A DNA stretch of 64,000 nucleotides from Furcasterigmium furcatum (Eukaryota > Ascomycota > Sordariomycetes > Glomerellales > Plectosphaerellaceae): contig BCIA01000001.1 in the NCBI GenBank assembly GCA_001599815.1, forward strand, positions 6,282,978-6,346,977, written 5' to 3'. The first letter of the stretch is position 1. Each line of letters opens with the position of its first letter. The notes under the pieces were generated by a model. It saw nothing but the letters and a program-made list of their open reading frames with translations. It did not search any database and was not told the origin of the DNA. Shown piece after piece: positions 45,817 through 56,012 of the stretch. Position numbers and translations under genes: made by a program.

Positions 45817-46509
45817 ATGGAAGGCCCTATCGACTGGATCACCATCAAGTCCACCCTGCCCGTCAGGCCGTTCCCCCCCAACGCCTTGCGGGAGCCAGTC
45901 CTGACTCCCCGCCTGCTCATCCGCCCCGTCGCGGGGGACGACCTTGAAGTGATCCACGCCCTCCGCCGACAGGAGGAAGTCATGCAGTGGACGAGCGCGG
46001 GGCGCGTGGACCACGACCTCCGAGAGACGGAGAGCAAGACCGAGGCGTTCCTCCCGCCCAACGACGCGAACACGTACAACTGCGTCGTGTTCCTGCGGGA
46101 GACGGGGGAGTTCGTGGGCATCGGGGGCTGCCACATGTTCACGGGCGAGATGGGGTGGCCGGTCATCGGGTACATGTTCACGAGGGAGAGCTGGGGGAAG
46201 GGGTACGCGAGCGAGTTTGTGAAGGCGTTTCTGGAGATGTGGTGGGCGCTGCCTCGGGAGGTGTGCGAGGTCCGGGTCGACCGCGGGACGGCACGGGTGA
46301 CCGGGAAGACGCCGGAGGGGGAGGACCTGGTGGAGGAGATGTATTGTGCCGTCACGGTGCCGGGGAATGGAGCGTCCCAGAACGTCTTGCGCAAGGCTGG
46401 GTTTGAGAAGGTGAGGGTTTGGGAGGAGGTTGACAGCCGCGACCCGACGGGGAAGACAATGGAAACGTTATTGTTATATGGGGCGACGAAGAGCGGGAGT
46501 GATTCTTAG
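45817..46509 (+). CDS. GNAT-family N-acetyltransferase (RimJ/RimL-like), 230 aa
   Basis: One exon. It begins with LTPRLLIRPVAGDDLEVIHA (the beta1-alpha1 segment of Rim-type acetyltransferases). Beta4 is VVFLRETGEFVGIGGCHMF. The acetyl-CoA pyrophosphate loop follows in GYMFTRESWGKGYASEFVKA, with W-G-K-G-Y-A matching the Q/RxxGxG/A consensus. The late helix has NGASQNVLRKAGFEKV, the typical 'N..S..V..K.GF' ending. Fungal members are mostly of unknown substrate; many such single-domain proteins acetylate small molecules or antibiotics rather than ribosomal proteins. A small insert (about 150-185) between the CoA loop and the last helix is acidic and probably a surface loop. Confidence 0.88.
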   Translation: MEGPIDWITIKSTLPVRPFPPNALREPVLTPRLLIRPVAGDDLEVIHALRRQEEVMQWTSAGRVDHDLRETESKTEAFLPPNDANTYNCVVFLRETGEFVGIGGCHMFTGEMGWPVIGYMFTRESWGKGYASEFVKAFLEMWWALPREVCEVRVDRGTARVTGKTPEGEDLVEEMYCAVTVPGNGASQNVLRKAGFEKVRVWEEVDSRDPTGKTMETLLLYGATKSGSDS

Positions 46510-46919
46510 ATTGGCGATTGGGAATCGAACGATGTTGACCTGAGCGTGTTGGCCGTGAGGCTGCTGCCTGTGCTAGGCCAGATATCGGCGCTATCAACCC
46601 CCGAGATACCGGTCCATAATGCCACGGAAGCAGCCGTGTGTTCTGTTCAGCCGCTCTCAGTGGAAGGATCGCAGCCTTGACGGTTTCGGGTCGGCGATTT
46701 GGAGCGCCGGTCGGTGGGAACTTTAACGGGGCCGGGATGAGACAGCAAAGAGCATAAGTGCTTATAAGACAACTGCTTGAGCCTCCTCTTCCATCATCGT
46801 CTCATTTACTCTCTCATCTTCATTCTCCAGGCTGAAGTGAACTCATCGCCATCCTTGTCTGACTACGAGGCTCACCTTGCCCATATCAAGATCATCACTG
46901 TCTCCAACCAAGCAACATC
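46510..46919. other. Short intergenic region
   Basis: Promoter of the DUF1772-type gene; a C/T-rich run at 46785-46830 precedes its start. Nothing else seen. Confidence 0.4.
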
Positions 46920-47464
46920 ATGACTTTGGGGCTCCCTACAGTAGTCGCGACCGCCGTCGGCATCGCCGGAACCGCATGGTGGGCAGGTAAGTAGCAGCCG
47001 TCCAGCCTGCCACGGATGGATCTGGCCAACTGAACAATTTCACAGGCGCGACCAACGGCATCTCACTCCTCACAATCCCATCCATCGTCGAGGCAAGCAC
47101 CGACCCTAAGGTCGCAGCCACGGTATGGGCGGCCATGTTCCACCGCGGCGCAGCGATGGGCCCCCGGGTGAGCCTCGCCATCTGTCTGGCCCTGGGCTAC
47201 TCAGCGTACGACCGGGCCCGGGAGGGCCTCGCGTGGGTTCCGTACGCGGCGGCGGCCGGGCTGACGGTGGGTATCGTGCCCTTCACCCTCGGGCTCATGA
47301 TGCCGACGAATAATGCCCTGCTGGCGGTGGCTGGGGGGAAGAAGGACGTTAGCCTGGCGGAGGTCAAGGTGCTGCTGCAGCGGTGGCAGATGCTGAACAA
47401 CATCCGGGGCTTGCTCCCGCTGACGGCGGCCGGGGTGATGCTCTGGGACGTGTTCAGCGTGTGA
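46920..47464 (+). CDS. DUF1772/anthrone-oxygenase-like membrane protein, 161 aa
   Basis: Exons 46920..46986 and 47046..47464 (intron 59 nt). Four hydrophobic segments are visible: an N-terminal helix through the intron (VVATAVGIAGTAWWAGATNG), a second around VSLAICLALGYSAYD, a third WVPYAAAAGLTVGIVPFTLG and a last GLLPLTAAGVMLWDVFS. The motif FTLGLMMPTNNALL, with W-x(6)-R nearer the C-terminus (LLQRWQMLNNIRGLLPL), matches the DUF1772 family, which includes anthrone oxygenases of polyketide clusters. No polyketide synthase lies nearby, so an oxygenase role in secondary metabolism is not supported by context here. Confidence 0.82.
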
Positions 47465-48987
47465 GGACGATGAGCGAGACGGGACTGAGGCCAACGGAGG
47501 CGCGGACGCTGCTGGACTGAGGCGTAGCCAGGTTGTAAACGCCGGTCGCTGTGGATATTGAGGCTCAGCTACTTGGGACGGGCTTTTTCGACGCTCACCG
47601 CTCTGTACATCACCTCTCTGTACTATTATTGAGTCTTCGGGTTTTGCGTGCCGACCTCGGCGGAATTGGTTGGGGTGAAAGATGCGCCAAATGGACAGCA
47701 TGAGGCCACTTTGCGAGGAATTCCTGGAAGTCACCCAGACGGGATGTTGTTAGTTGCAGGCAGCCAAGAGAAATGGCTCGAGTGATGAGCGGATGGGCAT
47801 TACGTCAGAAGGACAGCACATGCTGATCTGATAAGACACCATCACCAGATGGCAATACCCAGGTATTCCAACTCCCATCAGTAACGAGGGCCAATATACT
47901 CCTCAGCGCCAAAGTGTATTAACTGGACATTGGCTCGTTTTTCTTTCTAGGGCAGATCGAACAACACATCCACCCATGGCCTCCACGGTCAACGGGATAA
48001 ACGTCCCGCGGCGGATTCTTGGGGGCCCGGCAGATCTGATCTGCCCTGGAGCACAGGGGACAGCCCCCTAAACGCGGGTCCCGAATTTGACGTGTCAGCA
48101 CGTCAGCCAAACATCTCGACCTCGACCAACCAGCATCACCAGCAATTGGACTTCTCCCCTCCAACCCCCAATCTCTTGTGGTTGCGTGACACTGCGCAGC
48201 TCCCACGCATCACGGCTTGATGGAGGGCTGAGCCTTCAGCCAGCCATTCCGCCGGATGCCTGCCCACGCCATGCCGCCTTCATACAAAGAAGCCCTTTGA
48301 CCCTTGTCGAAACGCCCTGGTGCCTGCGTTGGTTTCCATCGTCGCCTTTTTGTTTCCTGCATCAACAAAACCCAGCGCTCGGGTCGCACCGCCGCTTGCC
48401 CGTTCCATTCCGGCTCCCGGCTCCTCCTCATCTCGTCTCGTCTCGCATCGTCCCGTCCGTTGAGTCACGCTTGTCGCGAGTCTTGGCCCCCTTGGCTGAA
48501 GCCTGTCTCGACGATCAATCGCCCACGACCCTTGATCACGCCTCGGCACCCCGTCCTCTGCCTAGCAGCTAGCAGCTCGTACGATCAGCCATCGGATCCC
48601 TTCAGATAGCTCCGCCCAAGTACAAGTACTTCAAGGCGGAACCCCGTCCATTCACGACAAAGTCGCTCGTCCTCAGATGATCGATGCCCGGCCTCGCCCA
48701 CGGTTCCTGGTCGACACTCGCTTCTCGTCCCAACTCCTCCCGGCCCCTCGGCTCATTGGCCACGACCGGACTTCCGATTCCCACACCAAGGCAAGGTCCC
48801 GGTCGCATGCTCCAGCTCCCTGTCCGTTAGGCCTCCGTCGCATCCACACACCGCCGCCGCTTGCGACCTTCGAGCTGGCCTCTCGTCCTTGACCGCCAGT
48901 GTTTACACTCGCTATTCCGGCGAGACCAGTCCGCCTCAAATCGCCGCCTCAAATCTCCTCGAGTTCATGCAGAGTCGCACCGCTTGA
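47465..48987. other. Gene-free stretch, about 1.5 kb
   Basis: 3' UTR of the DUF1772 gene and the promoter/leader of the next plus-strand gene, which is C/T-rich at 48330-48960. No gene or RNA recognised. Confidence 0.4.
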
Positions 48988-50946
48988 ATGGCGGCGCCCG
49001 CTAAAGGCACCGACTCCAAAGAGTCCGCCGGTGACAAGTCCACCCCCAAGAGCCCGAAGAGCCCCTCCAACTTCTATGGGTACCTCTTCGACGAGAAGAA
49101 GGCGCCCACGCCGACCCTCGACAGCCTCTTGAGAGCCATCGGGAAGCACATCGTGAGTCCGACTATAGCGCGGTGCCCGCGCATCACCAAGCTGACCCTC
49201 GGCCACAGATTGCAGAGATCGGCGACAAGAACGTCGAGAACCTCACCCCGCCAAAGCTAGCCGCCTTCTACAAAGCTGTCGGCGGTGACTATGACTGTAG
49301 GATACCTTGCCCTAGCTCTATTACTTCCGCCACGTAGACCACTGGCTGACTTGCCCTTCCCCGTAGCCCTCTTCGTCAACGTCCCATACGAGTCCATCTC
49401 CTTCATATGGCAGTTCACCGGCTGCCAGTACTCCCTGCAGCCCATCGACGGCAACGAGTACAAACCACCCTCGATCCCTGCCCTGACCCTGCGAGGGTTC
49501 GTTCGATGGGAGTCGATAGAGATCCTGCTTGGCCCTGAAGAGCATGTGCCCTTCATCCAGCATGCGGTCAAGCACTGGGCCCTGAAGCACCCCGAAACCG
49601 GCGAGCCATTCCCAACGGACCTTCCAAAGGAGGCCTTCCCGAGCGCCGCGGACCCCGATATCGACAAGTGGCACAAGTCGTGCGCCGAGAAGCTGAGGCA
49701 ACGGGCAACCCCGACGTTCGATCAGGCGGCCTTCAGGTCATCATCCTCCGGGGAGCCTGGACGCCCACATTCCACTGAGCGCGCCGAGCCAAAGGCCAGG
49801 ATGCCATATGCTCACGTTCGCAACCCGAACGCCGAGCCACCGCTTAAGGCTCGCCGAGAACCTGACTACTTTGCTCGCCCCGTGCGTGTTGTTCACGGGC
49901 AGGGCCGTCCACCTAACCCGCGGGTCCAGGTCCCTCCAAACACAGAGAGGCAAAAGTTCCGCCCCGGGAGTTCTTCTGATGAGCGAACTCGGCGCCGCAG
50001 CCTCTCGGACTATCCGTCGCCACCTCCTGAGGGTGGACACCCCTTCAGCCACCTCCATGCCGAGAGGCCAGGCGGTCCCCAGCGTCGCCACAGCCAACCC
50101 CGGCACCATTCGAGCTCGAGCTCTCCCGACGACTCGGATGACGCGAGCCCGCGCACGAGGCATCGCCCTGGCAGCGGCGCTGAAGATGGTCCACGGCGTC
50201 GCCCAGTTACTGTCCGTCACGTGCCTGCTGGGGACCGCGCTACGCCTCCTGGCTCCTCTGGATCGCATTCTCACAGGGCCGACGACCCCCGCAAGCGAAG
50301 CCTCCCCTTTACGGTGCCTGAAGTGATCCGTGGCGGATTCGACAAGGTCACGTCCTTTGTCACCAGCAGCCGCTCACCTGAGCGGCACAGGAGCTCATCG
50401 GGCCGACGAAGTGACCGGGAGCGGGAGCGAGAACGAGAAGCGGCTCGGCGAAGCCGTGAGCACATGGTTGCCTCTAAGCTGCGGGGAAGCTGGGAAGACC
50501 TCGACGCTGACGGGTCCGAGGACTCTGACTCGAGTGTTCAACGCCGGACGCGGATGAAGTTGCGACGCGCTGAAAAGGACGCCCAGATCCGGGAGGAAGA
50601 CCTGCGGCTCAGAGAGCGCGAGCAGCGCGAGAGGGAGAGGGAGCGAGACCGCGGCAGAGACCGGGGCCGCGACAGAGACTGGGAAAGGGAGAGGGAGAGG
50701 GAACGGGACGAGGAGCTGGAGTTGCGCAAGCGTCGAGACCGCGAGCGCTTCCTCCAGCGCCCCGAGACCCATCGACGGACCAGTAGCCATGCCGACATCG
50801 ACCGGATGCGCGAAGAGGCCTGGGACCCGCGAGGGGAGCGCGAGTTTCGCGACGACAAGAGGAGATATAAGGATCGGGAGCGAGCCACGAGTCCCATGAC
50901 TGGGGTGACCGGCCGACGATACCCCCCGGAGCCGGTGTGGAACTGA
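48988..50946 (+). CDS. Conserved fungal protein with globular N-terminal domain and Arg/Glu-rich tail, 610 aa
   Basis: Exons 48988..49152, 49209..49296 and 49367..50946. Residues 15-215 form a compact domain: FYGYLFDEKKAPTPTLDSLL, then IAEIGDKNVENLTPPKLAAF, a Trp/Phe-rich stretch SISFIWQFTGCQYSLQPI, LRGFVRWESIEILLGPEEHV and an ALKHPETGEPFPTDLP segment. I believe this is the fungal domain recently named DUF7514, but I cannot verify it. The remaining 390 residues are disordered, Ser/Pro/Arg-rich, then strongly biased to RE, RD and ER dipeptides (about 480-560), a composition seen in splicing- and RNA-associated proteins. Function unknown. Confidence 0.8.
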
Positions 50947-51323
50947 AGACGCAAACGACTCATCTCTGCCTGCCACCTAAGCATCACTTATTTTTGGACA
51001 TCTCACACCATCAAGCGACGAGCACATAGCATCACGACTTATGACATACCCTCTGAATCAAACATGCCTCCTCGCATGCTACTTTTTGTTGACCTGAACC
51101 ATACACAGTGTTGCCCCTGACTCTTGAGAGGGGCAGATGGAAATCCATGCAATGTCATGTCCTGAACGCCAAACCGAACCTGTCGCGCAACCGGGGTATC
51201 CATCCCTTGACGAATAATAGCCTGCCTCTTGAGAACAACAGAGACCAGAATGACAAAGGTGAGCCTCACAGGGCGTATTGGAAGCAGAGTCAGTTGCCGT
51301 CCATGCCTCTCATCGCCCTTCGC
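50947..51323. other. Convergent 3' region
   Basis: Separates two convergent genes and is likely their 3' UTRs. Nothing else seen. Confidence 0.4.
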
Positions 51324-52373
51324 CTACTCCTCCTCCGTCTCGGAAGAAGACTCGTCCTCCTCGTCCTCCTCATCAGTGCTGGCCTCGTCGTTGCTGAGCT
51401 CCTGGAAGACCTCCGTGTCACTCTCGATGTTGTGCCTCATTCTCGCAGGCCCCTCGTGCCTCTGGATATGGTCGCGCCGAGCCTGAGCCTCCTGCTCGCT
51501 CCTGCGGATCGCGGCCCGCAGCTCGCTCTCGTTCTGCTGGTGCTCGACGACGGCATCGACGTAGTCGGCGCGCGCCCGCTCCGCACGGCGCTGCTGCGCG
51601 GCCAGCCTCTGCCTGTGGTCGTAGTGCTCGCTGCCGATGCGCGCGCGCTCCCTGGCCTCGCGCTGCTCGCGGGCCCTGGCGACGGTGCGGTGGCCGATGC
51701 CAACGAGGTTCTCCCTCCGCGTCTTGGGGCGCTGCTCGCCCTCGTCCCGGTCCCTGCGCGCGGCGGCCTCCTCCTCGGTGTCGTCGTTACCGCAGGCGTA
51801 GCCCGGGTGGTACAGGTCTTCCCACGAGTCGGAGTTGTAGCCCTCGGCGTAGGTGCGGCGGCGGAGAGGCATGTCGTAGGGGGCGCAGTCGTCGCAGCCC
51901 GGGCACTCGTAGTCGCACTCGTCCTCGGAGGAGTCGCCGGCGAGGGGGTTGTAGTCGATGCCGGAGCGGAGGCGGCTGGACTTCTCGCCGGTGTTGACGC
52001 GGCCGCGCTGCGCGTAGGTCCACTTGATGAGCCTGCGGTCGATGTCTGGGCGGCCGGGGATCCAGGTCCGGTCGTCGTCGGAGGAGCGGTTGGGGTCGCG
52101 GTCGCGGCGGTGGGGGGGTATGTCGTGGCGCGGCCGGGCATGCCTCCGGTCAAGGGGGAAGTCGTTGGGGGCGGGACGGCGGCGGCGGCGGCGGGTGTCG
52201 GACGGGCGGTAGTTGATGTAGTCGTGGTACTTGCAGATCATGTCCTTCTTCTCGACGACGGCATAGGAGCGCTGGGTGCAGAGGGGGGAGCGGGGGCCGT
52301 GCTCGCACTTCCAGAGGTAGGCGTAGAGCTCGCAGCCGCAGCCGGTGTAGTGGCGGTAGACGGACTGGCACAT
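51324..52373 (-). CDS. Unknown protein with Cys-containing N-terminus and charged coiled C-terminus, 349 aa
   Basis: One exon, starting MCQSVYRHYTGCGCELYAYL. The first 50 residues carry cysteines spaced 2, 12, 14, 23, 32 and 47, plus His residues, suggesting a small zinc-binding or disulfide-stabilised module of unknown family. A second Cys cluster, CDYECPGCDDC (about 153-163), follows an acidic linker. The C-terminal third (residues 205-310) is rich in Arg, Glu, Ala and Gln with a helical, coiled-coil-like pattern, and the end is almost pure Asp/Glu/Ser. The opposite strand is also open over this stretch but encodes an implausible Leu/Val-rich mirror sequence. I do not recognise the family. 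Confidence 0.68.
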   Translation of the reverse strand: MCQSVYRHYTGCGCELYAYLWKCEHGPRSPLCTQRSYAVVEKKDMICKYHDYINYRPSDTRRRRRRPAPNDFPLDRRHARPRHDIPPHRRDRDPNRSSDDDRTWIPGRPDIDRRLIKWTYAQRGRVNTGEKSSRLRSGIDYNPLAGDSSEDECDYECPGCDDCAPYDMPLRRRTYAEGYNSDSWEDLYHPGYACGNDDTEEEAAARRDRDEGEQRPKTRRENLVGIGHRTVARAREQREARERARIGSEHYDHRQRLAAQQRRAERARADYVDAVVEHQQNESELRAAIRRSEQEAQARRDHIQRHEGPARMRHNIESDTEVFQELSNDEASTDEEDEEDESSSETEEE

Positions 52374-53042
52374 CTTGGCGGCGGACGGTGGTGGGAGGCA
52401 AAGGGTTTGGTGTGGTGTGGTGTGGTGTCGGATAGGGGCTCAGGGGTAATGGCGGTTACTCGAGTGCGAGGATGCTCAAAGGAGTGCGCTCGTCTCATCT
52501 GAGCCAAAAGATGAACGGAAAACGATGGAGATGGATTCGTTGTCTGAGCTTGGAGAGCGTATCATGTAGTGGACGGTGCTCAGTTCAATTGCCGACTGGG
52601 TGACTTGCGGGGGCAGAAGGGTTGGACAAAGAGTTCGTGATGAGGAAAAGCAGAAGGCTTTGGTGGAGGTTTGGGTATCAAAGTGCGGGAGAAAAGGGTT
52701 CCTTAGGCAACGTGTTTTCCCCGAGGAAGTTGCAGAAGCAGCTTTGTTGACGCGTGCTCCGCGTGATGAGAGTGAAGACGTGTTGCGGTTGTTGCCACGA
52801 CACGGTTCACATAACCCACAGCGCGCGGTTTCAAACGCGGCTCAACCTGGCTTCAGCAAAGTGATCATAAACGACGGCTCAACCGGCCTGCAGGCCATCA
52901 AAGCCAGCAGACCTGATCGTGTTTGGGACTCAGGGGTAAGAAGGTTGCTCACCATGTCAGACCAGGTGACGTTTTATGAGTTTCTCAAGTAATAGGAAGT
53001 ATCTTATGAATGTAGAGACATAGAAAAGTGGTTGTTACACTC
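52374..53042. other. Gene-free stretch before the repeat block
   Basis: Promoter side of the minus-strand Cys-containing protein gene. A 138-codon plus-strand frame here (52576..52992) has no recognisable domain and was not called. Confidence 0.4.
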
Positions 53043-53165
53043 AGGGTCACAGAAACGATGGCCGCTCCGTGAACGACCGCATCATCCAGCTGACTTCAGA
53101 TCAAGCCACATATCATTTAGATGACTTCTCTCTCAACTCGAGATAGCCTCATACCCAAGCAGAGA
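53043..53165 (+). mobile_element. MITE-like element, relic copy 5 (left end and interior)
   Basis: Begins AGGGTCACAGAAACGATGGC, matching the left terminal repeat of the family. CATCATCCAGCTGACTTCAGAT and the unit ACTCGAGATAGCCTC match the interior of copies 1 and 2. The right half is missing. Confidence 0.55.
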
Positions 53166-53359
53166 AAATTATCAGGACCTGTACCTGCGTCTCGCCAATC
53201 TTCTTGTCAAGAAGCGCGATCAGGTGTGCATTGTCGACCGAGGCGAGGTGGGTGCGAGACATTTCCACCAGACTCAAGGCGTGACCTGGTCCCTAGGCCG
53301 TGACACGCATTTTGGACACATCCGCCTTCCACCAAGGGTCCGAGAAAATTGCCAGGTTG

Positions 53360-53485
53360 CAGACATCGGGTCATTCAGAGACAGTCATAAGTAGGTCACT
53401 GCAGCAGCAGTCATGTTGGTGGTTGACACCGATGGGCAATCAGCTTGTTCACTGCAGACGACGGCACAGGATGAGGAGGACGGGC
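53360..53485 (+). repeat. Decayed coding-like repeat, left copy
   Basis: GACATCGGGTCATTCAGAGA, GTAGGTCACTGCAGCAGCAG and TCATGTTGGTGGTTGACACC align with 62780-62905 at roughly three-quarters identity by eye, many differences being C/T or A/G transitions. In the shared frame it reads SHVGG, stop, then LFTADDGTG, where the right copy reads GHVGGQYTPG and LFTVDEHEYD. A 60-codon open stretch just upstream (53160-53390) also looks coding-like (ENYQDLYLRLANLLVKKRDQ). Confidence 0.4.
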
Positions 53486-53728
53486 CACAGAATTCCCATC
53501 AAATCCCCGGCAACATGTTCATGAGTGCCAATTGCTCTACAGTACTTTCCATATTTAGGACAGTCCCATGGGGTGTCGGCCCCTTCATCGGCGAGGGGGA
53601 CATCGCGCCCCACATTTCCCCGGGCTCGCCCCGGCCCCGCCCCGGACGATCACCACCGTGCCGGATTTGACATAAGTGTATGTGTTCATATTGATTCATG
53701 CTGCATTCTGGTATCAAATCCATCCATC

Positions 53729-55259
53729 TCACGCTCCAATCACAATGCCATTAGGAAGCTCGAGGCCAATCGGCAGTCCGCAGATAAACTTGCCCGCGTA
53801 CTTGGAGCCCTCCTTGGCCGCCAGCTTCTCCTCGATGTCCCTGTACATATCATACCTGAAAACAAGTCAGTAATATGATTCTGAAAGCTTTTTTTAGAGT
53901 TTGGAACTAACGCGTTCATCTCCTCAATGGTCAGGACCTTCTTAGCGTCCTCGACCTTGTAGAACGGCAAGTCCTTGTTGTTCGAGAAACCTGCACGCTT
54001 GTTAGCCACAACCACCGCTATTCGGATCACGAGAAGCGTACCAATTCTCTCATTAATGTTATACGCTGCCTTGGCCGCCGCGGCCTGCACTCTTGTTGCC
54101 CTCGGGAGGCGAACTTCGTCGTAAACAGCGAGTGCGGCGGTGACGTCGCCCTTGAAGTACTGGGGGCTGAACAGAATGCCCAGCGCCGCGGCGTCCTCGA
54201 TGGCCATGCAGGCGCCCTGGCTCTGATGCGGCATCATCGGGTGACCGGCGTCACCGAGGAGGCACACGCCTCCCTTGGCCACATAGGGGTAGGGGTCGTG
54301 GATCCAGAGGCGCCAGGGCTGGATCTCCTTTCCGATGCCCAGGTGGCCGAACACCTGCCTGTCGAGCTGGGGGTAGGGCTTGAGGAGGTCCTCGACGGGA
54401 CGGTCCTCGGCGCCCCAGGCCTGGTTGGTGAAGTCGCCCTGGTCGCGGGGGAAGAAGCAATAGTAGGAGAGCAGCGAGGCCTTGTTGTTGTTGCCGCCGT
54501 TGCAGGGCGAGAGGACGATCTTGTCCCACTTGCCCTCCTGGCCGCCCCAGTACTCGAGCGCTTCGTTCTCGGAGTAGTCGACGAGGCCGGCCTTTATGGC
54601 GTCCTCGGTCATGACGTTGCAGTGCAGGCACTGCTGGTCGGCCGGGCGGCGGGCCGGGTGGACCCCGATGATGCCGCGGACGACGGAGCCGATGCCGTCG
54701 GCGCCGATGATGACATCGTGCTTGGCAGTGACGCCGTTCTCGAAGGTGACAGTGTTGGTCTCGAGGTTGATGTCCTTGCACTAGTCTGGTGTAAGTGGGT
54801 GGACTCGGGGAGCGAGACAGACAGAAACAAACTCACCTTATGGTTCACCAGCAGCTTCGCGGGCGTGCCCTCGCCAGCCTCCTCAAGGGCCGAGTCCTTG
54901 AGCATGGAGTGCATGTACTGGCGATGGAACATGTTGTAGACATAGCCCCATCGCTTCTCGTAGTCGTCAAGGTCATAGACGCTGATGGGCTCGCCCGTCT
55001 TCCAGTCGCGGTTGATGAGCTTCTTGAGCACGACGGGGTCACCCTTGGCCACGTCCACGTTCCACTCGTGGAGCCACCGCGTGCCGTTGGCAGCGCACGA
55101 CACGGAGGCGCCCACCTCGCCAGCATAGTCCGACTTCTCGTAGATGGTCACCTCGTGGCCGGCGCGGCGCAAGGCAATGGCCACCGACATGCCGCCAATG
55201 CCGCCACCGATCACGCCGACATTGAGGCGCCTCCAGCCAGACGTGCTAGGGACAGTCAT
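53729..55259 (-). CDS. FAD-dependent monooxygenase, salicylate-hydroxylase-like, 455 aa
   Basis: Exons 54837..55259, 54042..54780, 53912..53990 and 53729..53855 (introns 51-56 nt). It is a class A flavoprotein aromatic hydroxylase. Residues 14-30 contain the dinucleotide motif VGVIGGGIGGMSVAIAL, the DG motif is DVIIGADGIGS, and the second FAD motif is GVCLLGDAGHPMMPHQSQGA. This layout fits salicylate or related hydroxybenzoate hydroxylases, which convert salicylate to catechol with NAD(P)H and O2. There is no signal peptide, so it is probably cytosolic. It lies about 750 nt downstream of a Zn2Cys6 regulator on the same strand and within 10 kb of an intradiol dioxygenase, supporting a place in aromatic-acid breakdown. 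The exact substrate is inferred. Confidence 0.88.
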
Positions 55260-56012
55260 ATTGACAGACAGTATGAATCGCTCAAAAGGGGGGTATCAGT
55301 GAGAAAGAGAATGGATGTGATGAGTGAGAGCGGACTGTTTGATTGGTGATCTTATGTGTATGCACCTCGTTCTTCTCGTCGACGCCATCCCAGGGCTCTT
55401 ATGCGAACCATTTGTACCCTCCATCACCCTTTATCCCGAGTCTCGACGACCGTCATCTTTGCGATTGGCAAACCTTGCGGCACGAGACATGCCCGCAACG
55501 GCTCGAGGACGAGGGGAGGCGGCGCGCGCTCGCGGTTCTGCGGCTGCGGGCCGGTACCGTACGCAACCGCTAGTGGCGGGTAACGTACCATTTGTCCTCG
55601 CCCACCGGATCTCCCCCGCCGCCGGCACCCTCTTCTCGTCCTTTCTGCTGATAAGCGTCTCGCACAGCGTCGGCACACCCGGAGATGGTGGTGTGCTGCC
55701 GGCCGGAGCTCGGTATCAGGTGATAAGTGACGGGTCGCGTGCAGCCGTCGGGAACGACATGAGAAGATAGTGACGGGATGACACACGATGGAGGTATTCA
55801 GAGATAAGGTCGCCCGGAGAGGCAAGGATCAATTCGATTCAACGATTCAACAGTGTAAGTAATTCAACAATAACGCTCCTGACGCCGCCGCCCGCTGTTT
55901 GTGTCGCACAGTGCCCCCCCTGGCCAGATGGCCGCAAGATCCCGCTCCCTTTTAGACATCATGCATGATAGATAGACAGATTCGTAACCAATGGCGCCCG
56001 CCGGTTGCCGCT
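55260..56012. other. Promoter region of the monooxygenase gene
   Basis: Lies between the monooxygenase start and the stop of the upstream regulator gene on the same strand. It contains the CGG-type inverted repeat listed separately. Confidence 0.45.
55671..55701. promoter_or_regulatory. Imperfect inverted repeat with CGG/CCG ends, candidate Zn2Cys6 operator
   Basis: CGGCACACC (55671-55679) faces GGTGTGCTGCCG (55690-55701), giving an everted/inverted CGG...CCG arrangement about 410 nt upstream of the monooxygenase ATG. Zn2Cys6 dimers commonly bind such CGG triplet pairs. The link to the adjacent regulator is inference. Confidence 0.3.

Noticed and set aside
51108..52502. 464-codon plus-strand open frame
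   Set aside because: It gives a Leu/Val/Ala-rich mirror product over the Cys-containing minus-strand gene, with no plausible domain.
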